From assembly GCA_000320605.2 (NCBI GenBank), contig KB445795.1, positions 2,224,475 through 2,288,474 on the forward strand: 64,000 nucleotides of DNA, written 5' to 3'. Of this stretch, positions 35,101 through 46,085 are shown piece after piece. The DNA is from Gelatoporia subvermispora B (taxonomy: Eukaryota > Basidiomycota > Agaricomycetes > Polyporales > Gelatoporiaceae). The notes beneath the pieces are model-generated. The model was given only the letters and a program-made list of their open reading frames with translations, ran no database searches and was not told the DNA's origin. Numbering within the stretch: position 1 is the stretch's first letter; each line of letters starts with the position of its first letter. The translations under genes were made by a program, and so were the position numbers.

Positions 35101-35450
35101 CGGAGGGAGCGTCAGCAAGCAGTGTAGGGAGCGTAAGGACCGGAGACTCACCCCTTATCGATCCTCGAACGTTTCCTCCGAGGGCCGTCAACGTCCGAGG
35201 TCGGTGGCACTATCGCGCTCACCATATGTCCTTGGTAAGTCGTGCCCGGATCAGACACGGGCAAGTAAGACACCACAGTGGGCTGTTTCCTGTGGTCTTT
35301 TCTGGCGAAACCAGGCTGTTGAATTGAGAGCAGAGGAGGCGGGCCAGGCAGAATTTCCGTGGCAAGACTCGGGTCACCCTCGAGGTGGGGCGGCTGCACC
35401 ACGGGTACTCCTGGCAACATGTACGCCGGAACACTGTCGACAGAGGCCAT
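32151..35450 (-). CDS. Double PHD-finger chromatin protein, Rco1-like (Rpd3S histone deacetylase subunit)
   Basis: Likely subunit of an Rpd3S-type deacetylase that reads H3 tails on transcribed genes. Start ATG 35450 in good context (ACCACCATGG): [18 protein letters not shown]. Nuclear basic patch [14 protein letters not shown]1 near 34.5 kb: [20 protein letters not shown] then [10 protein letters not shown] and ERWYCPAC, a full Cys4-His-Cys3 set. Between the fingers lies the conserved-type helix [16 protein letters not shown] (34.3-34.4 kb). PHD2 near 33.8-34.0 kb: LCFQCGTSA ... [20 protein letters not shown] and KKWMCPNH. A long low-complexity tail rich in Arg/Pro/Ser follows, ending [12 protein letters not shown]. 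The tail is joined to the body only if a 48-nt intron (33092-33139, GTTATC...TTGCAG) removes an in-frame TGA at 33114-33116. Otherwise the protein ends IVIATE and the tail would be a separate frame lacking an ATG. Double-PHD order and spacing fit Rco1 better than other PHD proteins. Confidence 0.75.
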
Positions 35451-37663
35451 GGTGGTAGACGCGAAGCCTGAGCTTGGGGCCGCTGAATCCTCCTTCGCCA
35501 CACAGAACTCGCCTACACTAGTTCGATGCAGTGATGTGCGTCAGGGTCGAGGTGTACTGAGACAAGCCTCAGCGCGACTGTTGTGGTCGAAGCTGAACCC
35601 GACTCATATGGTCACACATTGTTTGTGCACTTCCGGGAAACTTCCCGCCTACTCTCATTGCCCCCCAAAACCCGATATTATGTTACATGAGAGAATGTAT
35701 CACAAGAGAAGAAACCAGATAGGTTGAAAAATCCCCCCACAGTCGACTTGATGCCGAGAGGACGGAGCTGGTTGAGACCACCTCCTGTCAAGGATCGGTC
35801 GACTGTGCGTGTCACACTGCGAGCAATGAAGTTTCAGCACCTTAGGACCACAATCAAAATCCTAGGGACTGCCTTACAACATCAGCCAACAAAATGGTCA
35901 ACGTCGGTCTGCGTTGGGTCGCAAAAACTCACTGCCAGCGTCAAGAGACGGCGCCTGGGGTACCAAGTAGCGGGGACGCCTCAACACAATAGTGTCCAGG
36001 AGGTATATGCCCATTCGCTTCGAGGGAGTATGAGCAAATCTTCCCCCAATCGCGGTGATAGAATGGACATGATCGTGGCGGCAACGACGGGGTCGGTTTC
36101 GGCCGACCACTGACATTTCTGGTATGTTGAAGCCGTTATAGGTGTGTACATCGACTAGAATGAACTGTGTTGCCCAACAGGAAAATTGTCACGTAGTACA
36201 CGGTTTTGAGCCTCCTAGGCCACACCAAATGAGCAGTCATGGCAGGGAGGTAGCTGTGGTGCCAAGACAGGGAAGACGTTTGTATGAATGATACAGGAGA
36301 ATATCACGTAGCAGCGTCCAGAACGCATAATATAAGAGAGATGACGACGACAAGCGGGCTCCAAGCACACGTAGAAATTGGGCTGACAGAGCAGATGAAA
36401 GACATTATTGCCAAAGACTAGTGAGCAATCATAGACACAAACGTGAACGACGTCGGGACAGTGGGATTGACGATGATCTTCAACGTACTAAAGCATTGAA
36501 AACCATTGAAAATAACGGACCTTTACTCACCACGCTGTCGGGCCAGGAAAGGGACTCAATGCCGCTCATCAGTCTACTACCGTGTTGTTCACTGAGTGCA
36601 TGAGCATCGCGCGAGGTGTCGCCGCATGTAGTCAAATGTTTTGTTGTCTTTGATGTGTCAATTTGCACTTGATTGAGCTCAATGTATACCTGTAAGACAG
36701 GCTATCCGTAGTGTTGCCCTACTCCTGTGAAGAGCGGACCGTATGGAAGCGAGTAGAAGTAGCTGCGTAGTCATCGAACCGCACCGAACCCGAAGAGTAT
36801 TTCAAGAGAAGACCCCTAGGATAGCCCAGATACACTAGATTGTAGCGAGAGAGCGTGGAGGCTAGTGGCGATAAAGCATACACGACTGTATCATCAAATC
36901 GGGTGTATTACTCGATTGTTGGGCGCCAATCGCTTCAACCGTGAGCGTGGTGGCAAAGTCGGCTTCTAACCGCCATATGACATGTTCCGGTTCGACAGAG
37001 ACACCACCAATCCATGTGGTACTACTAGTGGGGTGGAATAACGATGAAAACGCACTGCACATTAATTCCCCAAGATTTCTCCCTTTTTCCTCGCTCTAAT
37101 CCGATGAAGGCCCTACCGTGACCGTCTACGCCTGTCGCAGGCTGGCGGGACCTGGTTCGAGATTAGTGCTAAGCTGCTAATTTTGCTAGTACGTTGTATG
37201 CCTGATCCACTACCTCCGCGAGACTACTTAAACCGTTTAGCCTTCTCACGGCATCTAGGCGGTGTTCACGAGAACACGATCAACGCGCTCTTGCATACCG
37301 ACATGCGTAATCTCGGGTCCAGATGACTTATAGGGAGGCTGGAAGCCAACTATTTCCATTTGTTCCTCCGGCGTTGGCACTGGCTGTGATCCACAAGTGA
37401 TATCACCGTACGCGTCTATGCCTACACGACTACGCGCAGGTCCGATTACTCATTGTTGCAGATAAATACCAGGAGATTTCCGACGCGATGTACACCTCCC
37501 CGCGTGTCTAAGGTTACTGTATCTACGCTGGTGTTCGGTTTGGGCTGGGGCGAGCTGATTCAGACCTCTTGATTCTGAATGTGGCCCTCTTCTCACGTGA
37601 AATACCCCGTTCCCAATTACATATAAATCGCCTTTTCTCTCGGTGTAGAACAGGGGTCCCAGC
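35451..37663. other. Intergenic region, gene-poor
   Basis: 2.2 kb without a convincing gene. One plus-strand frame of 129 codons (35724-36113) has no recognisable family, no clear start context and no splice partner. A TATAAA at 37623-37628 lies about 36 bases upstream of the P450 start codon. No repeat or transposon signature was identified. Confidence 0.5.
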
Positions 37664-39778
37664 ATGTTGTTATTAATAGCCTTAGCTGCTTTGATACTCT
37701 TCGCTGCACAGTTAATTGCACGAAAGCGTAGAAGCAACTTGCCTCTTCCTCCTGGACCTCCTCGCCAGCCAGTTATAGGCAACCTCCTCGATGTCACTAC
37801 GTCTTCACCATGGCTCCATTACTTGCGTATGGGCGAAAGTTGCGGTAGGTAAACTGCCCTGATAGCTCTACTCGGTCCTAACGGTTAATGACGCAGGATC
37901 CGACATCATATGCTTGAAAATATTCAGCACTCATATCATTGTTACCAACACTCTTGCGGCATCACTCGACCTGCTCGAAAAACGATCGTTGACTTACTCG
38001 GACAGGTATGTATTGAGCGCCATTCACTTTATTGGCTACGATCTGGAGTTCATCGAGAATCACAGGCCTTACATGACTATGTTAAATGATCTGTAAGTAG
38101 GATGCCAACTTTTCGACATTAGTCCGCACTCTCACGCGGCCGGTAGTATTGGCATAAAATGGAGCTTGCCAATGATGGAATATAGTGAGAAATGGAAGGA
38201 GAGTAGAAAAATGTTTCAGCATGAACTTGGTTCGGAGAACGCGAAGAAGTATCGTGCCGTTGAGGTCGAGGAATCGCAGAAACTACTTGTCAGGCTATTG
38301 AAGAAGCCAGAGGACTTCGCCAAGCACATCCGCTAGTGTGTATCTCCACTCCATCATCTGAGCTTAGCTAAATCCCCCATCAGTTTGGCGGGGGCTTCGA
38401 TCGTTTCTATCTCCTACGGCATCCGGCCCAAGCCTGAGAATGACCCTTATATCAAGATCGGCGAGGAATCTCTTCATGCGATTGCTACGGCCGCTGATGC
38501 AGGCACTTACATGGTTGACGTGTTTCCGATCCGTAAGGCACTCGTTAATATGTCCGGTCTCCGGAGCAATGATCAAGCTTACAGTGAAGCATCTGCCGGA
38601 ATGGTTCCCTGGTGCAAAGTTCAAGCGCGACGCGGCTGTGTTTCGAAAGTGGACAGACGCTCTTCTTCATACACCGTACAACTCAGTCAAGGATAGAATG
38701 GTCAGTGCTTTAGACTGCTTCAAACGTCTCTAAATTCTGTTCGGTTAGGCTCGGGGAGAAATACCCGATTGCGCTGCGACATCATTGTATGATGCCTTCT
38801 GTAAAGATGCACGCGACCCTGCCTCCTCCGAAGAGCTCATCAAGAGCACCCTTGGTTCGATGTATATAGGTAAGTTCCGAAGTTATTCAGTGTTGCACGC
38901 CCTTAACATGGCACCAGGTGGCGCTGATACAGTACGGCTACATGTTCTAGTTCACTGCTTGCAAAGACCTGATAAAACACTAGACTGTGTCTACATTGGG
39001 CTCCTTTTTCCTCGCAATGGTACTCTACCCTGACGTCCAATCAAAGGCGCAGAAAGAGATGGATACAGTGGTCGGGGCGGGCCGCCTGCCTGATTTCTCC
39101 GACCAACGGTCGCTTCCTTATATTACCGCCGTAGTGAAAGAGTGTCTCCGTTGGAACCCAACTCTACCGCTCAGTAAGTTGATTCATCAACTATCAGCTA
39201 TTTCATCGACAAATTACTCCTGAGTAGATTTTGCTCGATGCTCCCGCGAGGATGATGTGTACGCTGGGTATTATATACCCAAAGGATCCATTGTTCTATG
39301 CAACTTACGGTATGTTGTTGCGTGGAAGCTGCGGCTCACCGTTCGGGATATTGAGATAACTTCAATCTCAGGGCTATCTTGCACAATCAAGACAACTACC
39401 CGGAGCCGTCGGTCTTCAATCCAGACCGTTTTATGCGAGATGGAGACTTGAACCTTGATATTCTGGATCCAGCATCCGTGGCCTTTGGATTTGGGAGAAG
39501 GATCTGCCCCGGAAGGTTCATGGCATTGGACTCCATCTGGATTGCCATTGCTAGTATTCTGGCCACATATACGATCAGCAAGGCTGTCGATCCTAACGGT
39601 CAAGAAGTTACCCCAGACGGAGGTTATATTCCCGGATTTCTTCAGTACGTTCGTGCAACGAACAAGCTGCCCGGTTATGCTGACACAACTTTCCAGGCAC
39701 CCGGAGCCATTCCCCTGCGCGATAACGCCCCGATCCAAGTACCACCAGGAGCTCGTTTCGGAACTGATAGACCTCTGA
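37664..39778 (+). CDS. Cytochrome P450 monooxygenase
   Basis: Haem-thiolate monooxygenase anchored in the ER membrane. N-terminal anchor MLLLIALAALILFAAQLIA, basic stop and proline hinge LPLPPGPPRQPVIGN. C-helix WxxxR is WKESR (about 38194). The I-helix oxygen-binding motif GGADTT is assembled from a 14-nt micro-exon at about 38919-38932. K-helix ExxR is ECLR (about 39143), the PERF-like element is FNPDRF, and the haem loop is FGFGRRICPGR (about 39484-39516), all complete. Introns remove stops or shifts at several points; splicing 39646/39697 joins GFLQ to HPEPFPCAITPRSK, the usual fungal C-terminus, ending SELIDL at 39778. About ten introns. Overall it resembles agaricomycete CYP64/CYP5144-type enzymes, but I cannot assign a subfamily or a substrate. 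No biosynthetic core gene lies beside it. Confidence 0.88.
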
Positions 39779-41188
39779 CGGAGCTTCTATCGATCCACCG
39801 ACTTCCTGATATTTACGTGCAACGTAAGCGGCGGTCACTGAGAGTTTGTTGCTATACGGAATGTCTCTATGGGATAGTGGGATACACCACAGTGCCATTT
39901 CTTTGCTTGATTCGTGTCTCAATATGATGGAATGTTGCCGATTGCAAATTAGTCGATGTAGAAAACGGCACCTTGTGATTGGCATATGACAGATTCGGTC
40001 CAACGCGGTCCTAATTGCTCGTCGAGACATCCGCTCAAGACATTCGACAAATTCCAAGCCACGTGCGATCTGTGGGATCAAGAACTGGTGTAAGTGGCGT
40101 GAGCAGGGAGAACATGTTTTCTCCTTGGGCAAGTGAACCCCTTGATGAGCCAATCGGAAGTAGCACCTCTCAATGGAATCGAAGTGAGCACGTTCTCTCA
40201 TCTCGACCGAGGCTCGTATACGTAAGGTTTGCAACACAACCTCTAGAGTCTTATGTAAAAGGAGACGATGGGGTAGCGGAAGAAGAGAAGACCGATGTGT
40301 ACAGCCTGTGTGTCGTATCTTTCACATCCGGATAATCGTTGGGAGGAGTCCCGGCACAGTGATATTTTCTGTGCGATTGCCTGCGCGCCAGCTATGCCGT
40401 AAAACACTCTGAATATACTTTGCTGGTCCAGATTGTGCTGAAGCTGAGCATATCCCGTGTCTCCCCCACGTGCGATGCCAATATCAGGCACGGGCAATGA
40501 CGACGTGTTATATTGACCTTCGGATCTCTCATACTTCCCAATTACTGCATGGTCAACTACGCGCGTATATTGTCTAGCATCCGTAAGCATGCGCTTTAGG
40601 TGGGCATTCCGACGTCACTGTGACATGCGTGGATTGAGATACTGAGGTTGAGTTCAAAATAAGCCGTCCGCATCGGAAGACCCTTCGACGTCGAGTTACC
40701 TCTCTGGTGGCTCCTTCAAAAGCCACCCGCCCGAGCACATGACACTGGGCATGTCACGAAGGCATGCCGTACCGCCCCGATATGAGCTCACGCATTCCAA
40801 CGAGCCCGTTCTTTGTGAGAACGCGGCCGCACATCACGTTTGATGCACAGTCGAAAGCCCTGCCGAGATGCGTCTGTGATGGCGCTCACTGCCTGCAGGC
40901 GCGTTTGTCATGTGGACTCTTCTCCTCGACTCTCACAAGCGCGAACGTGCGCAGGACTGCATGATATAATTCGTCGCCATATTTGAAGGTGTCGATCTGA
41001 GTACCTTATAACTCGGCGGCTACATATCCCTTGCGCGATGGCCGACGAACATTGCTGAAACTATCAATAGCGGCCATCAATTTACCGTAGTACTTAAATC
41101 CCTACGTCCAACACCATGGTCATCGGACAGGTCGTCCGGCAGGCAAGGTTCAGCGGACACATCCTCAGCTCTCCTTGCTTTGCCAGTG
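39779..41188. other. Intergenic region
   Basis: 1.4 kb between the P450 and the SurE-like gene. No convincing gene. Open frames on both strands (for example 39608-40237 minus, 40015-40335 plus) mostly shadow the P450 or are unsupported. Confidence 0.5.
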
Positions 41189-42721
41189 ATGCGTTCGGCG
41201 GTACACATCTCGTCCGCGATTTTCGCGCTCGCTTCGTCTGTCGCAGGATTGAACATATTGCTGACGAACGACGACAGCTGGGCATCTGCGAATATCAGGT
41301 AAGCACATTTCGTCCCGAAGTAATGCTTCGTGATTCAACGTCACGCGACAATACAGGGCGACCTTCGATTCATTGCAGCAGGACGGGCATAACGTGCTCT
41401 TGGTCGGGTATGTTGTCGCGATTGTCGCGCAAGGAGATATCGCTGAGTGTTCCGAACAGACCAGCAGTGCAGCAGTCCGGCAAGGGCGGAACGTTTGTCC
41501 TCCCGACATCCAATATCGTTGCACCTGGAGGTGAATTTGACAGCGTGAAGGTCGGAGCATCTTTCTTTGGTCAGAATGTGACGAACCCCAACTTGTGTGA
41601 GTGTTGCTCACCATGAGATTTGTGGCAATCGTGATGATCTGTTTGTGCCATAGTTTATTTCAATGGCACCCCAGCAGCGACTGTATGTGCCTTTTACTAG
41701 CAAGGAAAAAAAAACTATGCATTGACTAGTACCACTGCCAGGCTGGTTTTGCTATTGACGTCGTAGCTCCAATTCATTTCAACAACGAATCCATCGATCT
41801 AGTAGTTTCGGGACCTAACGAAGGACAGAACAACGGCCCATACCTGTACACTCTCAGTGGTACAATTGGTGCGACGTACTATTCGGTTGAACGTGGTGTA
41901 AGTTTGTGTACTTTAGTGTAACATGTTGCAAATTGACGCGCCATGAATTTATGATCAGATTCCAGCTGTAGCATTCTCTGCCGGCAATTCGACGCATCGT
42001 TCTTTCACGACTAATACCGGATTACCTGACGATCCTGCAAACCAGGCAGCGAAGGTGACAGATCCGAACGCAGCGTGAGTGTGCACCACTGAACGTTTTA
42101 CCAGGTTGTAGCCAACTTCGTCTCCGCGCTTACCGATGGGGTGAATACGACCAAGAAGCGCCTCTTGCCCCTAGGAGTCGGTATCTCGTAAGTTTCGCTA
42201 TGTGTTACTTTCAGCAGTCTAGACTTGACTATGAGTGCAGTGTCAATATCCCAACTTTTGGTCCCGGGAGTAACTGTAGCGACGTGAGCTATAACACTAT
42301 TCAGTAAAGTACGGTGCTTCGAATTGACTTGTCGTACAGCCTCCTTTTGTTTTGACTCGTATGACTGGCGGTGCGACCATTGATACAGTATCCCTCGACC
42401 CGAAGACTGGTTTTCCTGTCTCAACGAGCCAGTGAGTACTCCACTGGTTAGTTCCCTCAAGCACACTGACAGGTTTATGTAGGGTTGCGCCAGGTCTTAA
42501 CACCGCACTCAATGGCAGACTTCGACTTCCTGGTATGCAGATACACCACATTGATCAAGGACATTGTTTTCTCATCGTGTATTACAGGAGAGACGCCAGT
42601 CAGTGCCGGATGCGAGACGGCAGTCAGCGTGTTCTCTGTGGATTACGATGCTCCAAGATTCGTCGCGGAGCGCATTCAGCGCAACCTGCGCGTTGCTTTC
42701 CTCGAGATCAAGTCGGATTAG
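41189..42721 (+). CDS. Secreted SurE-like 5'/3'-nucleotidase / acid phosphatase
   Basis: SurE-family metal-dependent phosphatase. The start is set at ATG 41189, which gives a classical signal peptide MRSAVHISSAIFALASSVAG directly followed by the first beta strand LNILLTNDD. The aspartates of TNDD are the catalytic metal ligands. After two introns the sequence reads ATFDSLQQDGHNVLLVGPA and VQQSGKGGTF (the SurE serine loop), then INLVVSGPN-type residues as SIDLVVSGPNEGQNN (the asparagine metal ligand). Further on are SGTIGATYYSVERGIPAVAF, SAGNSTHRS and VNIPTFGPGSNC. It ends VAFLEIKSD. About seven introns, several with micro-spacing around 41600-41740. Several N-glycosylation sequons (NNES, NSTH, NTTK-like) fit secretion. 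Such extracellular SurE proteins occur in filamentous fungi; the natural substrate is unclear. It is convergent with the TIM-barrel gene, 191 bases away. Confidence 0.84.
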
Positions 42722-42912
42722 CGAGATCATCACGATCAGGTCCTGCAGTGGTACTTAAGTGATTTTCTCATTGAAGATGTATGATGAATCGCAGAGGATG
42801 AACCTGATGGCTTCCACGTCGGCGATGTAGTATACTGTTCTCGGTGAATTGTCTGTCGGTGTGTTGTAGTGACAACGGAGGCAGGGCATTGAAATCAATT
42901 ATCAGTATCTAG
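42722..42912. other. Convergent spacer
   Basis: 191 bases between two 3' ends; no feature seen. Confidence 0.4.
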
Positions 42913-43863
42913 CTAAGCTCTAGGGTCAAGCTCCTTGAACGCTCTGGTGTTCTCTTCGATCGCACGTTCTGCAGGAAGTCGTTCCATACTAGACGCGCCG
43001 TAGAAGCCATGAACACCTGTGGTTCTACTCAGCACATATCGAGCGTCTTCGGGCGTAGCGATTGGTCCTCCGTGACAAAGGACAATGATATCAGGGTTGA
43101 CGGCTACCGCAGCATCGCGACACGCCTGGATCTTCTTCACAGAGTCATCCAAAGTTACGGAGGTGCGAGCGCCGATGCTTCCAGAGGTCGTGAGCCCCAT
43201 GTGAACGACTAGCACATCGGCACCTGCCTCTGTCATCTCCACTGCATCGCGCTCGCTGAACACATAGGGAGTTGTGAGGAGGCCGAGACCCCGCGCGGTG
43301 CGCACCATCTCCACCTCCCGATCATAGCCCATACCAGTCTCCTCGAGGTTTTGTCTGAAAGTTGACCCTTCGTCAATCAGTCCGACAGTGGGGAAGTTCT
43401 GGACGCCGCAGAAACCGAGATCGCGCAATTGTGCGAGGAAGCGTGGCATGATACGAAACGGGTCCGAAGCGCAAACGCCTGCGAGTACGCCAGCTCGCTC
43501 CACCACAGGGAGTACTTCGCTTGCCTGTAGAGACGTTTCAGTCATCATGAATGAGAGAACTGACCCAAAAGTGGGCGTACCATTTCCAAGACGATGGCGT
43601 TCGCGTCCCCGTAAGGCATCAGTCCTGCCAATGAGCCACGGCCAGCCATGCGGTACCGTCCACTATTGTAGACAACTATGAGATCCGCGCCACCCTTGTC
43701 GATGAACTTCGCGGATAGGCCGATGCCTGCTATATGTGAATGGAGTATCATACGCAGACGCGAGAGAACTCTGACCTGCACCTGCACCTATGACCAGCCT
43801 TCCTGCGCCAATGATTTCACGCAGCTGCGCGAGGGTCTCCTCCCTGTTACTTGGGCGAGGCAT
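42913..43863 (-). CDS. TIM-barrel protein of the PEP hydrolase-like family (C-terminal half of Tm-1)
   Basis: About 280-aa (beta/alpha)8 protein (PEP_hydrolase, Pfam PF09370 type). Start [18 protein letters not shown] at ATG 43863, then [11 protein letters not shown] joined by an intron (about 43734-43779) to [40 protein letters not shown] and [11 protein letters not shown] second intron (43520-43582) leads to [20 protein letters not shown] and [10 protein letters not shown]. Then come [71 protein letters not shown] and [13 protein letters not shown]. All the barrel-end motifs appear intact. In bacteria such genes commonly neighbour a UPF0261 gene, and in plants both are fused as Tm-1. Here the partner lies divergently 289 bases away. 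The catalytic reaction is not established for the fungal proteins. Confidence 0.88.
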
Positions 43864-44152
43864 AGAAAGGAGATGGGCTATATGGTGTACGAAACCTAGC
43901 AAGCCAACTGTGTCGTGGTTGGGAAGGATCGAAGCGCACGGTCATACCCTTCGCGATTATGATCATACATCTGTGACGTTATCCGCTCTCGCCGAAGCGG
44001 ATTGGGCTCTTCTGCTGATCTCTGTCACGAGCCCCGGTCTGGGAGCTGGAGTCGCCCGTCTCAGAGACACGAGACCTACCAACGTATAATGAGAGCTCAA
44101 TCAGGACGCAGTACAGTCCGGGTCCCTGGCACACCCCAATACTGCCACTGTC
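43864..44152. promoter_or_regulatory. Shared bidirectional promoter of the split Tm-1-like pair
   Basis: 289 bases separate the start codons of the TIM-barrel gene (minus) and the UPF0261 gene (plus). No TATA box was seen. The head-to-head layout suggests joint expression of two products that are one polypeptide in plants. Confidence 0.5.
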
Positions 44153-45424
44153 ATGTCGGAATCCACGCCCACTGTCGCATTGCTAGGGACATGCGACACA
44201 AAGCTCGAAGAACTCCTCTACATACGACAACAACTACTTGATCATCATGGAGCGCGAGTCACTCTTATCGATGTAGGCCGAGATGCCTCCAACCATCCTG
44301 CTGTCACCATCAACCAGTCCGCCATTCTTTCTTCCTCCGGCATACCTGCACCTCCAAGCCTGGATGGACTGCCTCGAAACGACGTGATCTCTACGCTCAT
44401 AAAGCACGTCTCGCCGATTCTCTCGCGCTTGCGCGAGGCCGGCTCCATCCACGCTGTTCTAGCTATCGGAGGCAGCGGGGGCTCATCTCTCGCTGCGGGC
44501 GCCATGCGCTCACTCCCGCTCGGATTCCCGAAACTCCTCGTGAGCACTATGGCGGCGGGAGACGTGAGCCCATATGTGAACGACGGAGATGTCACCATCA
44601 TGTACAGCGTGGTCGACATCGCTGGCCTGAACGATATCCTCCGCCCTATCCTGGCGAACGCCGCAGGAGCGGCAGCTGGCATGGCGCGCGAATATCTCCG
44701 TAGGTCCTCTGTCGAGGACGCGCCCAGCACACCGGCCGCCCGTCAGAAGCGAATTGCAATCACCATGTTCGGCGTGACGACGCCTGCGGTTTCCCATGCG
44801 CGCGCCCTCCTAGAAGCATACCCATGCACGCCGTACACCTTCCATGCCACGGGCGCGGGCGGGCGAGCAATGGAGCGCCTCATCAGCGAGGGTTTCTTCG
44901 ATGGCGTGCTCGACCTGACTACGACCGAGCTAGCCGATCTGCACGTCGGTGGTATGCTCAGCGCCGGAGCAGACCGCCTCACTGCCGCGTCTCATAAGAA
45001 GATTCCCCAGGTGGTCTCTCTTGGGGCGCTAGACATGGTCAATTTCGGGCCCAAGGACAGCGTGCCAGAGAAGTTCAAGGGGCGAAGGCTGGTAGAACAT
45101 AACCCAAGCATCACCCTTATGCGTACTTCACGGGATGAATGCGTGTTAATTGGGCAAGACATTGCGAATAAGCTGAAGGAGGCGGATCCCCTCAAAACAG
45201 AGATTTGGATCCCTCAAGCAGGACTCAGTACTTTGGATGTTGAGGGCGCACCGTTACGAGATCAAGAAGCAGATGAAGCTCTCACGCAGTCAATAGTGGA
45301 CGGACTGAAAGGCTCCTCCGTGAGGGTAGTGGTGCGCCAGAACGACATCAATGACCATGAGTTCGTCGCAGATATGGTCGAAAGACTTCTCCTGATGATG
45401 GAATTAGCGCCGGAAGAGCAATGA
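44153..45424 (+). CDS. UPF0261 / Tm-1-like ATP-binding domain protein
   Basis: Single-exon gene of 423 codons, unusual in this intron-rich window. Start MSESTPTVALLGTCDTKLEE; the LLGTCDTKxEE motif is the hallmark of the family (Pfam PF06792). Further signatures are VTLIDVGRDASNHPAV, VLAIGGSGGSSLAAGAMRSL, GFPKLLVSTMAAGDVSPYV, DVTIMYSVVDIAGLNDILRP, AMTMFGVTTPAV-like residues as IAITMFGVTTPAVSHARALL, and FHATGAGGRAMERLI. The C-terminal part has DLTTTELADLHVGGMLSAG, VVSLGALDMVNFG and WIPQAGLSTLDVEGAPLRD. Full length matches the N-terminal half of tomato Tm-1 (about 430 aa) and the bacterial single-domain proteins. Lack of introns could reflect horizontal origin from bacteria or intron loss; the neighbouring TIM-barrel partner does have introns. 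Biochemical role unproven. Confidence 0.92.
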   Translation: MSESTPTVALLGTCDTKLEELLYIRQQLLDHHGARVTLIDVGRDASNHPAVTINQSAILSSSGIPAPPSLDGLPRNDVISTLIKHVSPILSRLREAGSIHAVLAIGGSGGSSLAAGAMRSLPLGFPKLLVSTMAAGDVSPYVNDGDVTIMYSVVDIAGLNDILRPILANAAGAAAGMAREYLRRSSVEDAPSTPAARQKRIAITMFGVTTPAVSHARALLEAYPCTPYTFHATGAGGRAMERLISEGFFDGVLDLTTTELADLHVGGMLSAGADRLTAASHKKIPQVVSLGALDMVNFGPKDSVPEKFKGRRLVEHNPSITLMRTSRDECVLIGQDIANKLKEADPLKTEIWIPQAGLSTLDVEGAPLRDQEADEALTQSIVDGLKGSSVRVVVRQNDINDHEFVADMVERLLLMMELAPEEQ

Positions 45425-46085
45425 CATCGTTACTGTATGATACATTCCGGGGCATATGCTAGTCTAGATGTGTTTCTCCCCGTTGTCGCTTTGCACCATA
45501 CTTAACATTGTATGGTTCACGATGTCAAGTAAGCTAAGATATGACGAGATAATATAATGGTACCAGCTTTGAGGACTTCCAATTGAACTCCAGCTCGTCG
45601 GGGTTATTCAGCAGGTAGACTCGGATTACTCCAGTCAACAACCTTGGCCACAAGGAATACGTGCTATGCAGGAAAGCGATACCACATTCTTACTGTCGAA
45701 ACGTGTCACCTCAATACCACAGAGTAGTAGGATATACTACTACACGAGTGGCGTGATGTAAGTACGCGGAAAGGGCGCCGAATCAAAACTGCTGAACAGC
45801 ATGAAGAGCCATGCTAGAAGGGCGTACCAGCGGGATTGTGGGTGAGCGTCCTCGCCGTTGGAAGAGAAATCTACAATAAAACGCAATGATGTCAGCCTCC
45901 CAACAGGTGTAGTATAATTCGTGATCCAAGTTCACATCTACCAAGGAGATACTCTTTTTATCCACGGGCCAGTTGTACAGTACTGAATACAAATTGACAT
46001 ATCCTATGCGCCGCTCAAGCCAGCTCGGTCGGCTGAGGATATCCGAGTCGAGACGCCCATTGAGACGAGGAAGCAGCTCGCCTCA
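45425..46085. other. Intergenic region
   Basis: 660 bases downstream of the UPF0261 gene without a recognisable gene. Confidence 0.5.

Noticed and set aside
37140..37160. tRNA-like T-loop (GGTTCGAGATT)
   Set aside because: No matching acceptor, D or anticodon stems within 80 bases upstream.
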